Source: Cystobasidium ongulense
Lineage: Eukaryota > Basidiomycota > Cystobasidiomycetes > Cystobasidiales > Cystobasidiaceae
Reading direction: 5' to 3'
Length of the DNA: 64,000 nt
Assembly (NCBI GenBank): GCA_022835595.1
Contig: BQUP01000008.1
Location: 744,001 to 808,000, forward strand
The translations under genes and the position numbers were made by a program. The notes below the pieces were generated by a model. The model worked only from the letters and a program-made list of their open reading frames with translations, did not search any database and was not told where the DNA came from. The first letter of the stretch is position 1, and the number at the start of each line of letters is the position of its first letter. This document shows positions 24,796 through 37,500 of this stretch, one piece after another.

Positions 24796-25797
24796 ATGCC
24801 CTCCCAAACCTTCCACCTCGACAGGCCAGAGTGCGGATCTCCCGAACCTCAGTTGCCGCAGTATTATACGCGTGATCCGAAACTGCCATCCTATCTCAAA
24901 CCTCAAGAGAGTTCCCCCATCATGGTGTACGACGAGAAGCATGATGTATGCAGTTATTCAGCACCCTCGCATTCGCGAGTCTTGGAAAAACCCTCTACTA
25001 TGATTCCTCAGGCGCTCCTTGTAGATGCTGCGACATCCTTGACAGCGTACCTGTATTTCGTAAGCAGTCTTGAAAGCTTTGGAAACTCAGGCTTAAGCAT
25101 ACAGCTAATGTGTATCTTTCTGTCCCTCAGACATCCCTTCAAGCCCGCATGGCTATACAACAGCAATCGTCCCTTGACCTCCTCTCCACTTTATGTTCCT
25201 CCCTCCCGGAAGATGTAGAGACTTCACTTTTACACACATGCGCGCATGCCATTTCACACGAAGCAGAAAGTCTCATTGCCGCTCAGACACCCTATTCGCA
25301 TCGTCTTGTCGTAATGGTCGTGCTGCTCAAGGCTTTTATCGGTTACATGCTCCTTTCCCACGTTTCGAGAGTTGTCAAACCTTTCGATTACCTAGTCGCT
25401 TCAGGTGCTGTCCACTGCCTAATGCTGGTGGGTTGACGACATTGAACATTCAATAATGAGAAATCGAGCTGACAAAGTGCTTGTTTCCAGTACTTTATGG
25501 TTTTCGTTCCAGTGGCAAGTCTTATGTACTCTGCAAGCATGTCAAACGGTCTCGTCTGGCTTCGCGTGATGTCGAAGATACTATGGCTCGTCGCATTGGT
25601 AAGTTATTATCCACCAGCCTGTCACAGTGATGTTCGCCCGGCTGACACGCTATTCCCTGGCTTTCCAGTGTTGTTCCATCACTCTTGTTCAATGGGCGTT
25701 ACAAATACGAAAGCGAAAGGCAGCTATCGCCCTGGAAAATGATGACGAGGATCTGCGCAACTTTGCGCAAGAAAGACTGGCTGTCAGTCTGGCTTAG
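24796..25797 (+). CDS. Unknown multi-spanning membrane protein
   Basis: I do not recognise this family. Four exons (24796-25059, 25131-25427, 25491-25598, 25669-25797) join cleanly in phase 0 to 265 residues. The first 85 residues are polar and proline-rich (PQLPQYYTRDPKLPSYL), then come about four hydrophobic segments: around DAATSLTAYLYF, LVVMVVLLKAFIGYMLL, a segment split across the intron at 25427 (GAVHCLML/YFMVFVPVASLMYS), and LVALCCSITLVQWAL, followed by a basic RKRK and an acidic tail. All introns are phase 0 and every junction restores the frame, so the gene model is good even though function is unknown. Confidence 0.7.
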
Positions 25798-26636
25798 TAC
25801 GAAGACTCAAATTAAGATTGGAAGAAATGTATTTTGACGGAAACGGATGTCTGCCCGGCTGCTCTGGTAGCGATGCGCTAGGTTAAGCCTGAATGTCACA
25901 ATAGTGTGTACAATTTTGTGAAGGAAATCGTGTTGCTGTAATGTTGCTAAGTAAGAGAGCGTAATACCATGAGAAGACACTTCAGTGACCCCCACTCGCG
26001 ACATTTCCGCCACCAAGTCTAACAGACCCATCACTACCAAGTATGGCAAGAAAGGCCTTTTCGAGAGGCGCGAATTTGGTTTGCTGGCACTCAGTGTCTT
26101 CGCAACACTGTCTTCACTTTGAAAGCAAATTACCGATTGGATATCTCGCCTGCCAAATTTTCGAACATCTTCGCATTTCCAGGTCGCTGCCGCTCTTCTT
26201 TGCTCCGCATTGTACTGCCTCGCTATTGTATCTCACTTTCTCATTCTGCCGCATTCTCTCCATTCAGTGCAGAGAATGCGACAGAGCGTCAAGAGAGTAG
26301 GACCTATCCGCGCAGGCTAGAGCATCCAATTATCGGATTGATCCTCTATAGCTGGAGACATCGGACGGACTTTGAATTACTTCAAGTCAGAACCGGGATG
26401 ATGCACTCCTTACCATAGACGACACATGTTTAGCTAGTTTGATTGTGATGCGTAATGTAATGCGATATTACATCGTGACCACTTGTTCCTGCCTGTCTTG
26501 TGTCCTGCCTCGTGTGCTGCATCTTGCCTTGCTGCCCATAAATGCAAGAGAATACAGACGTGATGACCTCGCAATAACATCCAGCAGTGGCATGAGAGTC
26601 GAGCCCACCACTGGTACAGATTCTACATGCGACACA
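25798..26636. promoter_or_regulatory. Intergenic region upstream of MLH1
   Basis: About 0.84 kb. The MLH1 frame is open upstream to an ATG at 26448 and another at 26592, but that sequence has no homology to MLH1 N-termini that I know, so I treat it as promoter and leader. Confidence 0.4.
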
Positions 26637-29475
26637 ATGGACGACGCTGCTCCTCCAACAGCTCTAGCAGCCGTCCCAGAGACGCGCCGCATCGTCAAGT
26701 TGACAGAAGAGACCATCAACAGGATTGCAGCAGGAGAGGTGGGAACAGAGCTTCGGACAGCGCACGCCTAACACGCCATCTGACGCACGGTTATGCTCTG
26801 TTACTCGCACGCAGGTCGTACAGCGGCCATCGTCAGCGCTCAAAGAGCTTCTCGAGAACTCGATTGACGCGAAGAGTACAAGCATCAAGGTCGCCGTGAA
26901 AGAAGGCGGACTGAAGCAGCTGAGCATCCAGGATAACGGCAGCGGCATCAAAGTTGGTGGATCATGTTTCTCACACGGCCTCGGCCGCGTTAGAGGCTGA
27001 CTTTTCCTTCTCTCTCCATAGCTTGCCGACCTGCCCTTACTATGCGAACGCTTCGCGACTTCCAAACTTACTACATTCGAAGACTTGGCAAATATACAGA
27101 CGTATGGCTTCCGTGGAGAAGCTCTAGCAAGTATCAGTCATGTTGCTCATTTGTCAGTAACGACAAAGACCCGCGAAGACGCCTGTGGTTACAAGTAAGC
27201 TGTCTGCGAGCATTCTCCGTTGGCTTGTATTGATGGATGCTCTTTCTCGATAACCTGTAGGGCTCGCTACCAAGATGGAAAGCTCGTCCCGCTGAGCGAT
27301 ACATCCAAAGACGCCGAGCCTAAGCCTGTCGCTGCGAACGACGGCACACAGATTATGGTGAGCTAACTGCACAGCAGTATTTCGCTCGCGTTTTTGGTAT
27401 GTTAAGCCTAGTCGATGACTACAGGTGGATGATCTGTTCTATAACACTCCTACACGTCGTAAGGCCCTCAAGTCGTCATCGGACGAGTATTCGAGGATCC
27501 TCGATGTTGTCTCCAAGTATGCCATACACAATGCTGGCATAGCTATGTCCTGCAAGAAGGTGAGCAATTATAATCAAATTTACCGCACCAAGTCAATTTA
27601 TGCTAATACTTGGTTGTTATATAGGCGGGATCTACTGCGTTTGATTTACAAACGACTGTTGCCTCGTCAACCTTGGATGTCATTGGCCAAGTCTACTCTT
27701 CTAGCATTCGACGAGAGCTCAACGAGATCGATGTCCAAAACGAAGAATATCACTTCAGATGCAAAGGTTATGTATCGAGTGCAAACTATAGTGCTAAACG
27801 AGGAACTTTCATTTTCTTCATTAATCGTGAGTCTAGGTGATCTCTAATTAGAAAAGTGCTTATAGGTTACGGTACCACAGATCGTCTCGTCGACTGCACA
27901 GCGCTAAAGCGCAATCTGGAAGCCTTCTATACATCAATACTACCGAAAGGAGGATCACCTTTTATATACCTAGCATTAAACATACATCCCAACCGAGTCG
28001 ACGTCAATGTTAGTCCTACAAAATCTGAAGTCCACTTTCTAGATCAAGAAGACATCATTGAGCTCATCTGCGAGGCCATGCAGAAAAAGCTCTCTAGTGC
28101 GAATCAGTCTCGTACTTATAATGTACAGACTTTGCTACCCGGTACAGAGTACCTCAATACCGAAAGCACTTCAAAAACAGCTTCATCTTCTGCACGACCT
28201 AGCAGTACTGTGACACGATTACCACCTCAAAAACTAGTCCGAACAGACGCAAAAGCACAGACTCTGGATTCCATGAACTTCACAAGTACTAGCCGAGCTG
28301 TCAAGCCGCCTGATTCCGTCCTGTCAGAAAAAGCAAAAGGCAAGCGAAAGGCATCGGAGATAGTTGAAATCGATGCGAACGGTCAGGAGGTACTGTCTGC
28401 GGCGGAAGGCGATGATAAAACCGATGATGATGACGACACACGAAGCAAGTATCGGGATAGTGATCAGCCCGCTTCCATGCACATTCCCAAGGAAGCAACA
28501 TATGCCCGACGGACTAAGATATCGATATCAGCATGCGATTTGACGAGTATACAAGAGCTACGGGCGGAATTGACGAAAGATAGGTCGCAAGGTAGGTGCT
28601 CGGCACCCCGCACTCATGGACAGTACTGACACCCACATCCATAACAGCTATCGAAGATGTCATGAAGGCTCATACTTTCGTTGGAGTCATCGATATTTAT
28701 AGCGGGCGGTCCATGCTGCAGCACGGAACGAAATTGTTCCTGGTAGATCATAACGCTCTGTCTGAAGAACTATTCTACCAGCTGGGAATTCGCCAGTTTT
28801 CGAGTATGGGCAGATTGAATCTAAAGCCAGCGCCAAAGCTCAGGGATTTACTTGAAATCGCCATGGAGAGTGAGCCTGGCGCCGAGGAGAATGGCTTAGA
28901 TCCAGATAAAATCATCGATGTGAGTTGCTACTCCGTAATCTGGCTTATGTTTGATCTTGCTAAGGCAGGATTCAATAGGCTATCTACGATAGGTTCGTAG
29001 AATGGGCGGAAATGCTAGCGGAGTATTTCTCGCTCTGTATAGATACCGAGAAAGGCATATTGGAGTCGATACCTCTCATACTGCCTGGTTGGACACCAAA
29101 CCTGGACAAGCTGCCTCTTTGTAAGTGTCTGTACGATATCACAACTGTACTCGAAGTCTGAGATTTTCTCTATCAGTTCTGTTACGCTTAGGCATCGAGG
29201 CCAACTGGACATCCGAGAAAGACTGTTTTTCCTCCATTATGCGAGAACTAGCGTTCTTTAGCTCGCCCGAACCGTTACCATCGCTCATCCCAGATGATAC
29301 TGGAAATCTGAATGAACAAGAGAAGAGAAAGCACGACGAGCAGGTATCGCGATTGAAGCATGTTGTCTTCCCAGCAATGCGTTATTTACAACCGCCTTCA
29401 AGCATGATAGACTCAAAAGCTATCGTACATGTAGCTAGCTTAGAGAACCTCTACAAGGTGTTTGAGAGGTGTTGA
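26637..29475 (+). CDS. MLH1: DNA mismatch repair protein Mlh1 (MutL homologue)
   Basis: Nuclear MutL-family ATPase that pairs with Pms1 and related partners to act after mismatch recognition. Ten exons (26637-26738, 26815-26952, 27022-27194, 27261-27357, 27425-27559, 27625-27826, 27866-28591, 28648-28919, 28979-29120, 29177-29475) give 761 residues, the normal length. GHKL ATPase motifs are complete: [10 protein letters not shown], the ELLENSIDA helix with the catalytic Glu and Mg-binding Asn, the DNGSGI motif, and [12 protein letters not shown]. The [15 protein letters not shown] segment follows. After a Ser/Asp-rich linker the C-terminal dimerisation domain ends in FERC, the conserved tail that contributes to the partner's endonuclease site. 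Start 26637 is preferred; ATGs at 26448 and 26592 are also in frame. Confidence 0.97.
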
Positions 29476-29632
29476 TGTAGCATTTTAATGCAAAGCATGC
29501 ACTTTATGCTGCACTCGTGCAAAGCTGTCGTGAAATACGCTGTAGCCATTCGCCACTCGTTTCCTATTTGAAAGGCCGTCAACAACACTATTTGTGGGTT
29601 TCATCTCCCCAACACAGAACATCTTGACCAGC

Positions 29633-31072
29633 ATGCCTGCACGTGGAGAGTCTACAACACCGACAACAGATGCTAGCTCGGAAGATGAGCAAACCTTCCT
29701 CGACCACTTGACTCGCAAGCAGGTCCTGGAGATCAGCGAGGCTTTCCAGGCGGGTGCAAGAGGTGAAGTCAGCGCCAGCATCAGCAGTAACAGCAGACCG
29801 ATCCAGTCCGCTAACAAACGTAGGAGAATCGATAAAGGCAAGGGCAAAGCTAAGGAGATTGAGCCCGAGCATGCACCTGGAGGGTTCTTTGTTGGCGGCG
29901 AGGATGATGATGACGAGGCGGAAGCGAGTGGAGGCGGCTTTGTGCGCGATACGAGTACATCAGGCGGAGGAGGATTCATACTAGATGAAGAAGATGACGA
30001 AGAGGCCTCGGCCGGTGGTGGTGGTGGATTTATTGCTGAACCACGCTCTGCTCCAGGCTCACAAGCGGGCGGATCAGCATCGAAACCACCGACGAAAGTG
30101 GAAGACCAAGCCAAATCAGTGCTTTTAGATAGGATACCTTCAATCCTTGACTCATTGGATCTCGATGGAGAAGACAGCAGTATACTATCTATATTCGAAA
30201 ATGCTGCTTTCCATGATCCAGCACAAGACGGTTTACAAGCTGTCAAGCGTAAAGACTTTCTCAGAGTAGCGGCGATCCTCATCACGAGGCGAGATGAAGA
30301 CCGAGACCAAGAGCGAAATTACATAAGAAATCAGAAGAGAGCTGCTAGCAGCAGCAAGAAAGGTAAAGAAAGAGCAGGGACTTTCGTAGCTTCTGGTGGC
30401 GGAAAAGGAAGGGCAGTGAATATGGACGCAAATGAAATGGACGACGTCGATGAGGATGATGAATCGGATCCGCTTGTCCTGAGTACCAGTGACGAGGACG
30501 AAGAAGATGACCGTTTCAACCAAGATAACGAAGACTCCGATCCTTGGGCAGATGAAGATGAAATTCAAGGTGCATTCACAGGCGGAAGAGGGACATCACC
30601 ACCAAGCAAACGACGTACTACGAGGTCCAGAGCGAAAGATGCTTCTCCACTAAGTGATCTGCCATCTGATGAGGTCGAAGAACCAGTCAATGCAAGAGGA
30701 AAGAAAAGTAGATCAAAAGTAAAAGGAAGACAGCAAGGCGATGGAAGTGGGAAATATCAATTAACATCAAGACAAAAGGAGGAATGTAACAAAATGTTTC
30801 AACAATTCTTCGCTGGAAATGACAAGAATCGTAATCAAGCCATCTCAATGGCCGAAATACGCTATGTTGCGACACTGCTCAACGAGAAGATTTCGGACGA
30901 AGACGTGAGTTTCGACACTTTCTGGCTTTCCTTCTTATCCTTTGGTTGACCATTGATGTCGCCGTTCCACTTACAGGTAATTGAAATGCTAGAATACGCT
31001 TCCTCTACAAGAGATCGCACAGTCAATGCAGAGGCTTTTTCAAAGATCATGGTCGATGTCAAGGCAGTCTAA
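29633..31072 (+). CDS. Centrin-like EF-hand protein with large acidic/glycine-rich inserts
   Basis: Two exons (29633-30904, 30977-31072) give 455 residues. The C-terminal 80 residues look like a centrin/calmodulin C-lobe: EECNKMFQQFF, then a full EF loop NDKNRNQAISMAE with ligands at positions 1, 3, 5, 9 and 12, then the helix YVATLLNEKISDEDVIEML, then a second hand that has lost its ligands (SSTRDRTVNAEAF). The N-terminal side also fits a lobe: LTRKQVLEISEAF (residues 26-38) resembles the first centrin helix, and LDRIPSILDSLDL to VKRKDFLRVAAIL (about 165-215) resembles hand 2. They are separated by a 125-residue insert with four GGGF-type repeats and acidic runs, and a second acidic/basic linker of about 150 residues separates the lobes. 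The centrin relationship is my inference; role unknown. It starts 157 bases after MLH1. Confidence 0.7.
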
Positions 31073-31571
31073 AGAAATTGAAGCAGGGGAAGCACATGCT
31101 ATTGTAGCCAATAATGAGAGAGAGATATTCTGTAGAACATATGGCTTCGATACTCCGCAAATGCAAGGCTTTACACCGTAACAAACAGTATTTGCCCTTG
31201 GGCAGTCATGCTACAATGCAGCTAAAGCCGTCGAGAGCGCTGCGGACCGCCCCTTTCTGCTAAGGGTGCGCGTGTACAGAGGGGACTGACAAGGCACTAG
31301 GCTTTCACTTCTAGCACGGTAACGGTAGCGAACTATTCACGGAAAATCTGGAGTTTATGAAGTTTGTAACAGACTTATAAATTGAGGATATGAGGTCCAG
31401 AGCTGTTAAGACTTTGCATAGTGTAGTGCAGCCTATTTTGGAGAGATCCTATGTGACATTGACGATGGAGTAGTAGCCAGGGTGAGGTATATCTAGTGGA
31501 AGGGTATCAAGATCTACTTGACAAGATAGACCGAGGTGTTTAAGGCTAACTAAACATATAGATTCAAATTT
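31073..31571. other. Convergent intergenic region
   Basis: About 0.5 kb between the 3' ends of the EF-hand gene and the methyltransferase gene. It should hold both terminators. No further gene is supported. Confidence 0.4.
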
Positions 31572-33542
31572 CTACAAATGATTTGGTACACCCCGCTTAT
31601 CGCTTTTCCTCACAACAACAACAAGCGCTTTCAATTCCAATTCAATTTCATCCAATTGATCCGGGCACAATTTAATCAAATATCTCATCAGAGCTTCTCT
31701 TAATTCCTTGCGTGTTTCTTCTTTCGAAACACTTCCATGTCCCCATGTAGCAGCTAGGATATGATATAATACTGAAGTACCAAAATTTGACATGAACTCG
31801 TGTTTGGTATATCGGTGTACTGAAGCTACTTCTTCTATTGTTATTGAGCCTGTTTGGACCCCGCAAGTAGTTGGGTCTGTGGATGTGGTCGTGTCATTTA
31901 TGGATAGAGGTGTGATTGTCGATGTATTATCGGACGCTTCTGTACAAGATGAACGAGAAGGGGATATCGGCGGAGAAGCCTTGCTACTCTTAGGAGAAGA
32001 GGGGTGAGTTTCTCCTGAATTATATTCGTACTGAATCCAGTTTCCATTTTTTTCATCCGTGTTGTTTGTGCCTTCGTCCATTTCGTTCACTGGATCAGCT
32101 TCATCTTCAACCTGAGCAGTCTGTAGAAATCCCGCTGCGGTGATCTTCTCTCTGATCCACTCAGTATCATGCCAAGGGTTCCACCTAGTCAAACATAAAA
32201 TAGCATCATCATGAGAAGGAAAAGGCATTGGTGTTAATTTATATTCTTCTTTTATTGCTTGTTTTAGTATGTTCAACCAAGGTAGATGTTTCCAGACTGT
32301 GAAGGCACAGATTCCACCTGGCATAAGTATGCCTTTCATTTCTGTTTGAGAACAAATGCACGAAACGAGGGAACGAGATGTTTCAGTAAACAGGTAATCT
32401 TTCGCTAGCTTTCAAAATAGTGGTGTACATACCTTTGAGTGTTGAATCCACATCCTTAGCGAGGTGGATACCAAAGTTGGTAAATACGTGAGTAAAGTCA
32501 CCATCACTGAGACCCAGCATGTGCTGTAAAAGAAGGCAAGTACAGAAAACATCAGCGATGATTTCAATCAGATGGCCATTCAGCCCGCCTCGCCAGGGCT
32601 GAATAGACTGCAGTTATGCAGTTCAGACTTACCTCCTGAGCCATTTTGAGGGTGAAAACATGATCCGCCCAATCCAATTCCGCGATTCTTCTAGTAGCTT
32701 CAGCTACGACTTTGTTCGATAAATCAGTAGCTACAAGTTGGGCTTCTTGCATAAGCTCTACTGGTAGTATTTCTGTTAATTGGCTTGTTACTAGAGCGGA
32801 TGATCCGCATGCGTTGTCTAGTATCATTAAATCTCGGTGCAGCTTGGGAGGCGGCTTGTTGTCGGTGGTGTCAATGTGAGACGTGGTAGGTGAGGATTGC
32901 GCAGAGTTGTACGAGGGCCAGGATAGAATGCCTGATAATTCAATCTGCGAAATATAGGAGTTAGCCCACAATCTCTAGTCGACCGGATGATTGAAGACCC
33001 ACCATTTTTTCGCAAGGCGGTGCCATTACACACTCCGCATGCGCACACGAGGTAGCTTTGGAAAGTTCCAGGCCTGAGCTGCTTGAAGTGGGCTCCGAAG
33101 CAGCGGTCTCGGAAAAGCAACCCGAGTCTGACCTTTTGCACGAATATGAAGTAGCAGATGAGGTGGCATCGGACGTGCTTGAGGTACTGGAGTCTGAATT
33201 GCGTTGGCTGGGGAGCGCTTTGAAAAGCCCACTCTCTTTGATGACCTCCTTCAACGACGTACCACCAGATAGTCGTGCTTCTCGTTTATGGCACTTGTCT
33301 GTGAGGTTGCTGCGTGTGGAGGTGTTTGACGAGGGTCGAGGTGACGGGGGCCCACCTAGGATGAACTGTGGCCGAGACGTGGACGATGTTGTGGATGAGG
33401 GCAGTGGTGTATTCTTTGCGAGAGTGAGCATGTCTTGTACTTGGACATCCAATAATGGCGATACTGACGATGGTGCCTTGTCAGAGCGAGCAGCCTTGTC
33501 GGACTGGCTGTCGGCCTCGACAGGCAGTGAAGCGGGGTGCAT
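31572..33542 (-). CDS. SAM-dependent class I methyltransferase, function unknown
   Basis: Four exons (33542-33003, 32944-32633, 32523-32433, 32341-31572) join in frame to 570 residues. The Rossmann core shows motif I (LDNACGSSAL), the acidic end of strand 2 (LVATDLSNKV), the strand-4 segment assembled over two introns (FTHVFTNFGIHLAKD) and the post-motif LMPGGICAFTVWKHLPWL. This places it with UbiE/LaeA-like small-molecule methyltransferases rather than DNA or histone enzymes. The first 150 residues are Ser/Thr-rich and low-complexity, and another Ser/Thr-rich insert (around 31900-32070) interrupts the C-terminal half. The first true ATG is at 33542; the longer frame starts at a TTG. Substrate cannot be told from sequence. 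Confidence 0.8.
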
Positions 33543-34509
33543 TGTGTTTGATGGAGAAGGCAATGAAGGGGGAAGAAGAGCGATACTGAGTAGACGCGTA
33601 GACGTAGACTAGGTAGAGGGTGTCCTGGTCGTTTGTCTGTGCCTGACAGCTGTCTGTCCCTTCGAGGTGCGATGAGGTGCGGTGTCGCGGTTGCTTGTGA
33701 CTTGAAGCAGTGCAGAGATGATGTTGCGGTGAATATGTGTGGTGTGTATATTGCGGGTTGTGTGAGTGTGCGTGAGAGTGAACGTGGTGCTCTGCGACTT
33801 TGAAGAAACTGGAAGAAGTTGGACAACCCGTCCGCATCAGCCAAAAGACGCGGGGTCCTGAAATTTGAATCGACGTGGAATTCAAATCTTCAACGATGAC
33901 ACGCCATCTACGTCGACACTGCGGCCCTGCTCCGGTTTCGACGTCCGATGACCCCCTCCAGGCCAGGAACACTCAACATCATCACCAAGAATGCAGTGTG
34001 CTCATGCTGAAGATGACGCATGATGCAGCTGGTCTTGTCTGCAGCTGATGCAGTTTGGATCAGTGGAAGATGTGTTGCGGTGACCTCTTTGCATTGTAGG
34101 GATTGGGCAGCTGTGGTGTGTGCGCAGCTGGGGCTTTCGAGCCATTCGGGACATGACCATCCATGTACACAAGTTGCATGCATATCGATGTTGTGTACGC
34201 ATGACAATACTGGAAGCAAACACAGGACATCTTGACTTGCACAAGTACTTGCAACGAGAAAGAGCCGCGACAAGCAGCTGCAGCCGCCCGCAAGGACCAG
34301 TTGATCGAGACCATCTCAATTCTACTTTATGATTTCAACAACTCTGACAGCGTACTAAGACTACTAGTTGATTAGATTTACAGCAATGTAACTGTTGCAG
34401 CACTACAGGCGGTCCTTTGCAATTCGACATTGACCGTTCGCCACACTATTTTTCATCATACAGAAGCCTTGGGACTTCAAAGATTCATTTGATAGATCGA
34501 CCACCCTCT
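33543..34509. promoter_or_regulatory. Intergenic region, methyltransferase promoter and PDS5 3' end
   Basis: About 0.97 kb between two minus-strand genes. Next to the methyltransferase start the minus strand is CA-rich (around 33700-33790), resembling a low-complexity 5' leader. Short frames further right have random-looking translations. No gene is supported. Confidence 0.4.
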
Positions 34510-37500
34510 TCAATTTACGACCCCTCGACGACTTCTTCTCTTTCCAGGCGATGGGGTTGAAGCTGACTTCTTTGCAGGTTCCGCCTCCTCCTTGTCATCA
34601 TTTCCATTCTCTACTGGACTCCCTGCTTTGACAGGACTTTCGGATCCTCTACCTCTTCTTCTCTTGGATTTAGGCGGGCTAGATTTATCAGTCTTCCCTT
34701 CAGGACTTGCGTCCTTCCCATTTGTACCGTTTGCAGTCTTGCTGCTTGCGAGACGTGATGCGTCGTTTTCCTTCGGTGAATCGGCCGTGGGCTGTCGATC
34801 AACTTCCATCGTACTCTCTGCTGTATTATCGTCTTGTTCATCTTCATCTTCAGTTTTGACTTTGGCCTTTGCTTTGCTTTTAGATTCATGTCCAGGTTTG
34901 GCAGCGAGGGATGATGTGTTTAGACTAGTTCTAGCAGGTCTTTGTCGCAGATTCGAAGGTCGCGATTTCTCTCCTTTCTCTTTCTCGCTCTTTTCACCAT
35001 CTGCTTCTGATTTGTCGTTCTCGGTATCTTCCTCCTCGTCCTCTTCCTCCTCATCTTCTTCGACATCTTCGACATCTTCCTCTTCATCCTCAGTATCATC
35101 CTCCCATTCCTTCAATCCCTTCTTTCTTTTCCTACTGAGTTCACTATTATCTTTCTTACTCTTGGCATTTGTAGTACCCGAAGAATGTCTAGCTTTTGGT
35201 CGTGCTTTACTTTTTGACATTTTCAATTCGGTACTATCATTAGCTGATGTTGTACTTGTTTTACGGGCGTGCGTCTTGCTTTTTCCGTTCGTCGATGTGC
35301 CATTTGCACTTGCTTTCTTAAGTTGGCGAGGTTTCTATTGTTGTCGTTTTCCGGACGCACATTTGAGGGGAGATGGTGCCAGTCAGTACATTACCAATAC
35401 TTTCTGTGTTCAGAGTGGGATTAAGACTACTTACCTTGTGTGCATCGACCGGCTTTCCGACCACCCCAATCTGCTCAATATCCGTCGTCGAAATGTAATG
35501 CTTTGTTCGAATCTAGCCATTTCGATACGTCAGCATGGCATGCACGGACACTACAGTATCCCATTCAAGCGAATGTATAAGAGGGACTACCTCACCTCTA
35601 CCGCTACTTCTGCGTTTGGTAATGCCTTGAAAATATCACTAGGCATTCTGACTTGTCCAGGATACTTATCGAGTTGCCAACCAAGTATAGCAGACCTTGA
35701 CTTGATGACATATTGAGCCAACTCGGAGAGAGTATATAGATTCTACACGTCAGAAGAAATGGAGAAATTCAAGTCAGCCCGATACGGAACAACACTCACG
35801 CCTGCGTGAACGCCCGCCAATATTGTAGACTGCCGAGGGAAAGGAGAAAGAGAGTGAGAGCTTACATCATCGAAATCCTTAGATTTTGAATCTCGTATTG
35901 TCTTGCATTTGAGAGCTAGGTAATAAAGGAGTGCGACATTCTCTTTAGTCGCGATGCAATCAAGGAAGAACTCGAGATATCTGGCAACACGACAAAAGCA
36001 GAACAGCAGGTCAGGAATAGAGTACATAATTGAAAACATAAACGATACGAGGATATCAGTGACTTACCTTGCGAAAGTCCTGAGATCGTCCACGTCCGTT
36101 GAGAAGTCTGGATGATGTGCCAATAGGTGAATAAGTCGAACGAAAAGTAGCTCGAAATGTTGAAGGCGTATTTCTGGAGCAAATATTGAATGGGCATGTC
36201 AGTAAACCATCCCCTACCGCTGCTGCCCGCATAGAGCATGTTGGCGGCTTGTACTCACCAGGTCTCGCACTCTTCAACCTTTCCACAATAAACTTTTGAG
36301 GCATAAGTCTATTCTCAACATCCGGATCATGAGCAGTTAAGAATAACGCAGTATTCATTTTAGGATTAGTAATTTTACCAGCAAGCGCATATCTAATGAA
36401 TTTATGAACTAATCCTGATCTAACTTGAAATGAAGGATCTTGCATTGTCCAAGCGAAGTTTTCAAAATAATCCATGAATGTTTTATGGTATTTTTCTCTT
36501 GTACCTAATTTTAAGAGTGAAGTTGAGGCTACTAGTCGAAGTCGTCCTGGTAGACCGGGACTGGTTGAAAGGGAAATGAAAGACGTCTTTATTCAGTACA
36601 TCGACGCATGCATAGTCGAGTCTACGTAGAACACTCCGCTCTACTCACCCTGTTTTCAAAGTACTTGGTTTGCCTGCCTTTGCCAAAATGAACCCAAGCA
36701 ATTTGAAAAGTTGTCCGACCCCATCGATATGTAGGGCGTCCTCCTTTTCAGCTAGAGCGTATACTCGATTCGTCAACACCTGAATTCCAAGTAGACAAGC
36801 TTGATGTTCGGGTAAGAAACCTTCGTCTGAACACCATTCGTCAAAATTTTGGTTCTTGAATGGTTTGATATCAATGTCCATAGACTGAAATTTATTCAAA
36901 GTCACGTAAGCGCCGTTCAGAACTGCGCGGTGAGGACTTTGACTGACAGCATTTGAGCCTTTACTTGGCGTCGATGTGAGGGTAGGTCGCTTTAGTTGAG
37001 CAGTGGCGAAAGTCGTAATCTCTGTAGCTCTAGTTTCGAAAGCATCGATAGAATACTTCGCTAGCCTCTTCAATGCATTCAGATGCGATATCAGCCTATT
37101 ACCTGATGATACAGGTAAAGCGTCCGCCAGGTTCTACAGCAAAGTATACTCAGTCGAGACAAAAAGACTGTAAGAGCTCGTTTCGCTCACCTTGACTAGC
37201 TCTTCGCATTGCTCTCCATTGTCTGGCACAGCTGCTAGGAAAGTAGCCGCATACTTCGCCTGTACAGGGGAACCGTACGTGGCCAGATCGAATGCCTTCT
37301 CAAGAACAGTGCTGAACCCGTTTCAAGAATTAGGCCAAGAAGGGACACATGCTTACGTTGTGGCGGAGTACGCTTACCTGTCTCTAACAAAAGAGTCCGG
37401 GTCATGCATGACGACGGAACTCATCCCATGTGACGCAAGGTTTACAATCTCTTCATGCTTTTGCTGCTTAAGAATCTCGCACAGCTGCGGCACATGCGCT

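Noticed and set aside
33058-33612. 184-codon plus-strand frame
   Set aside because: Antisense of the methyltransferase first exon, with no motif of its own.
34592-35716. 374-codon plus-strand frame
   Set aside because: It is the antisense shadow of the acidic/serine-rich PDS5 tail; the Phe/Ser-rich translation is the typical mirror of Glu/Lys/Asp codons.
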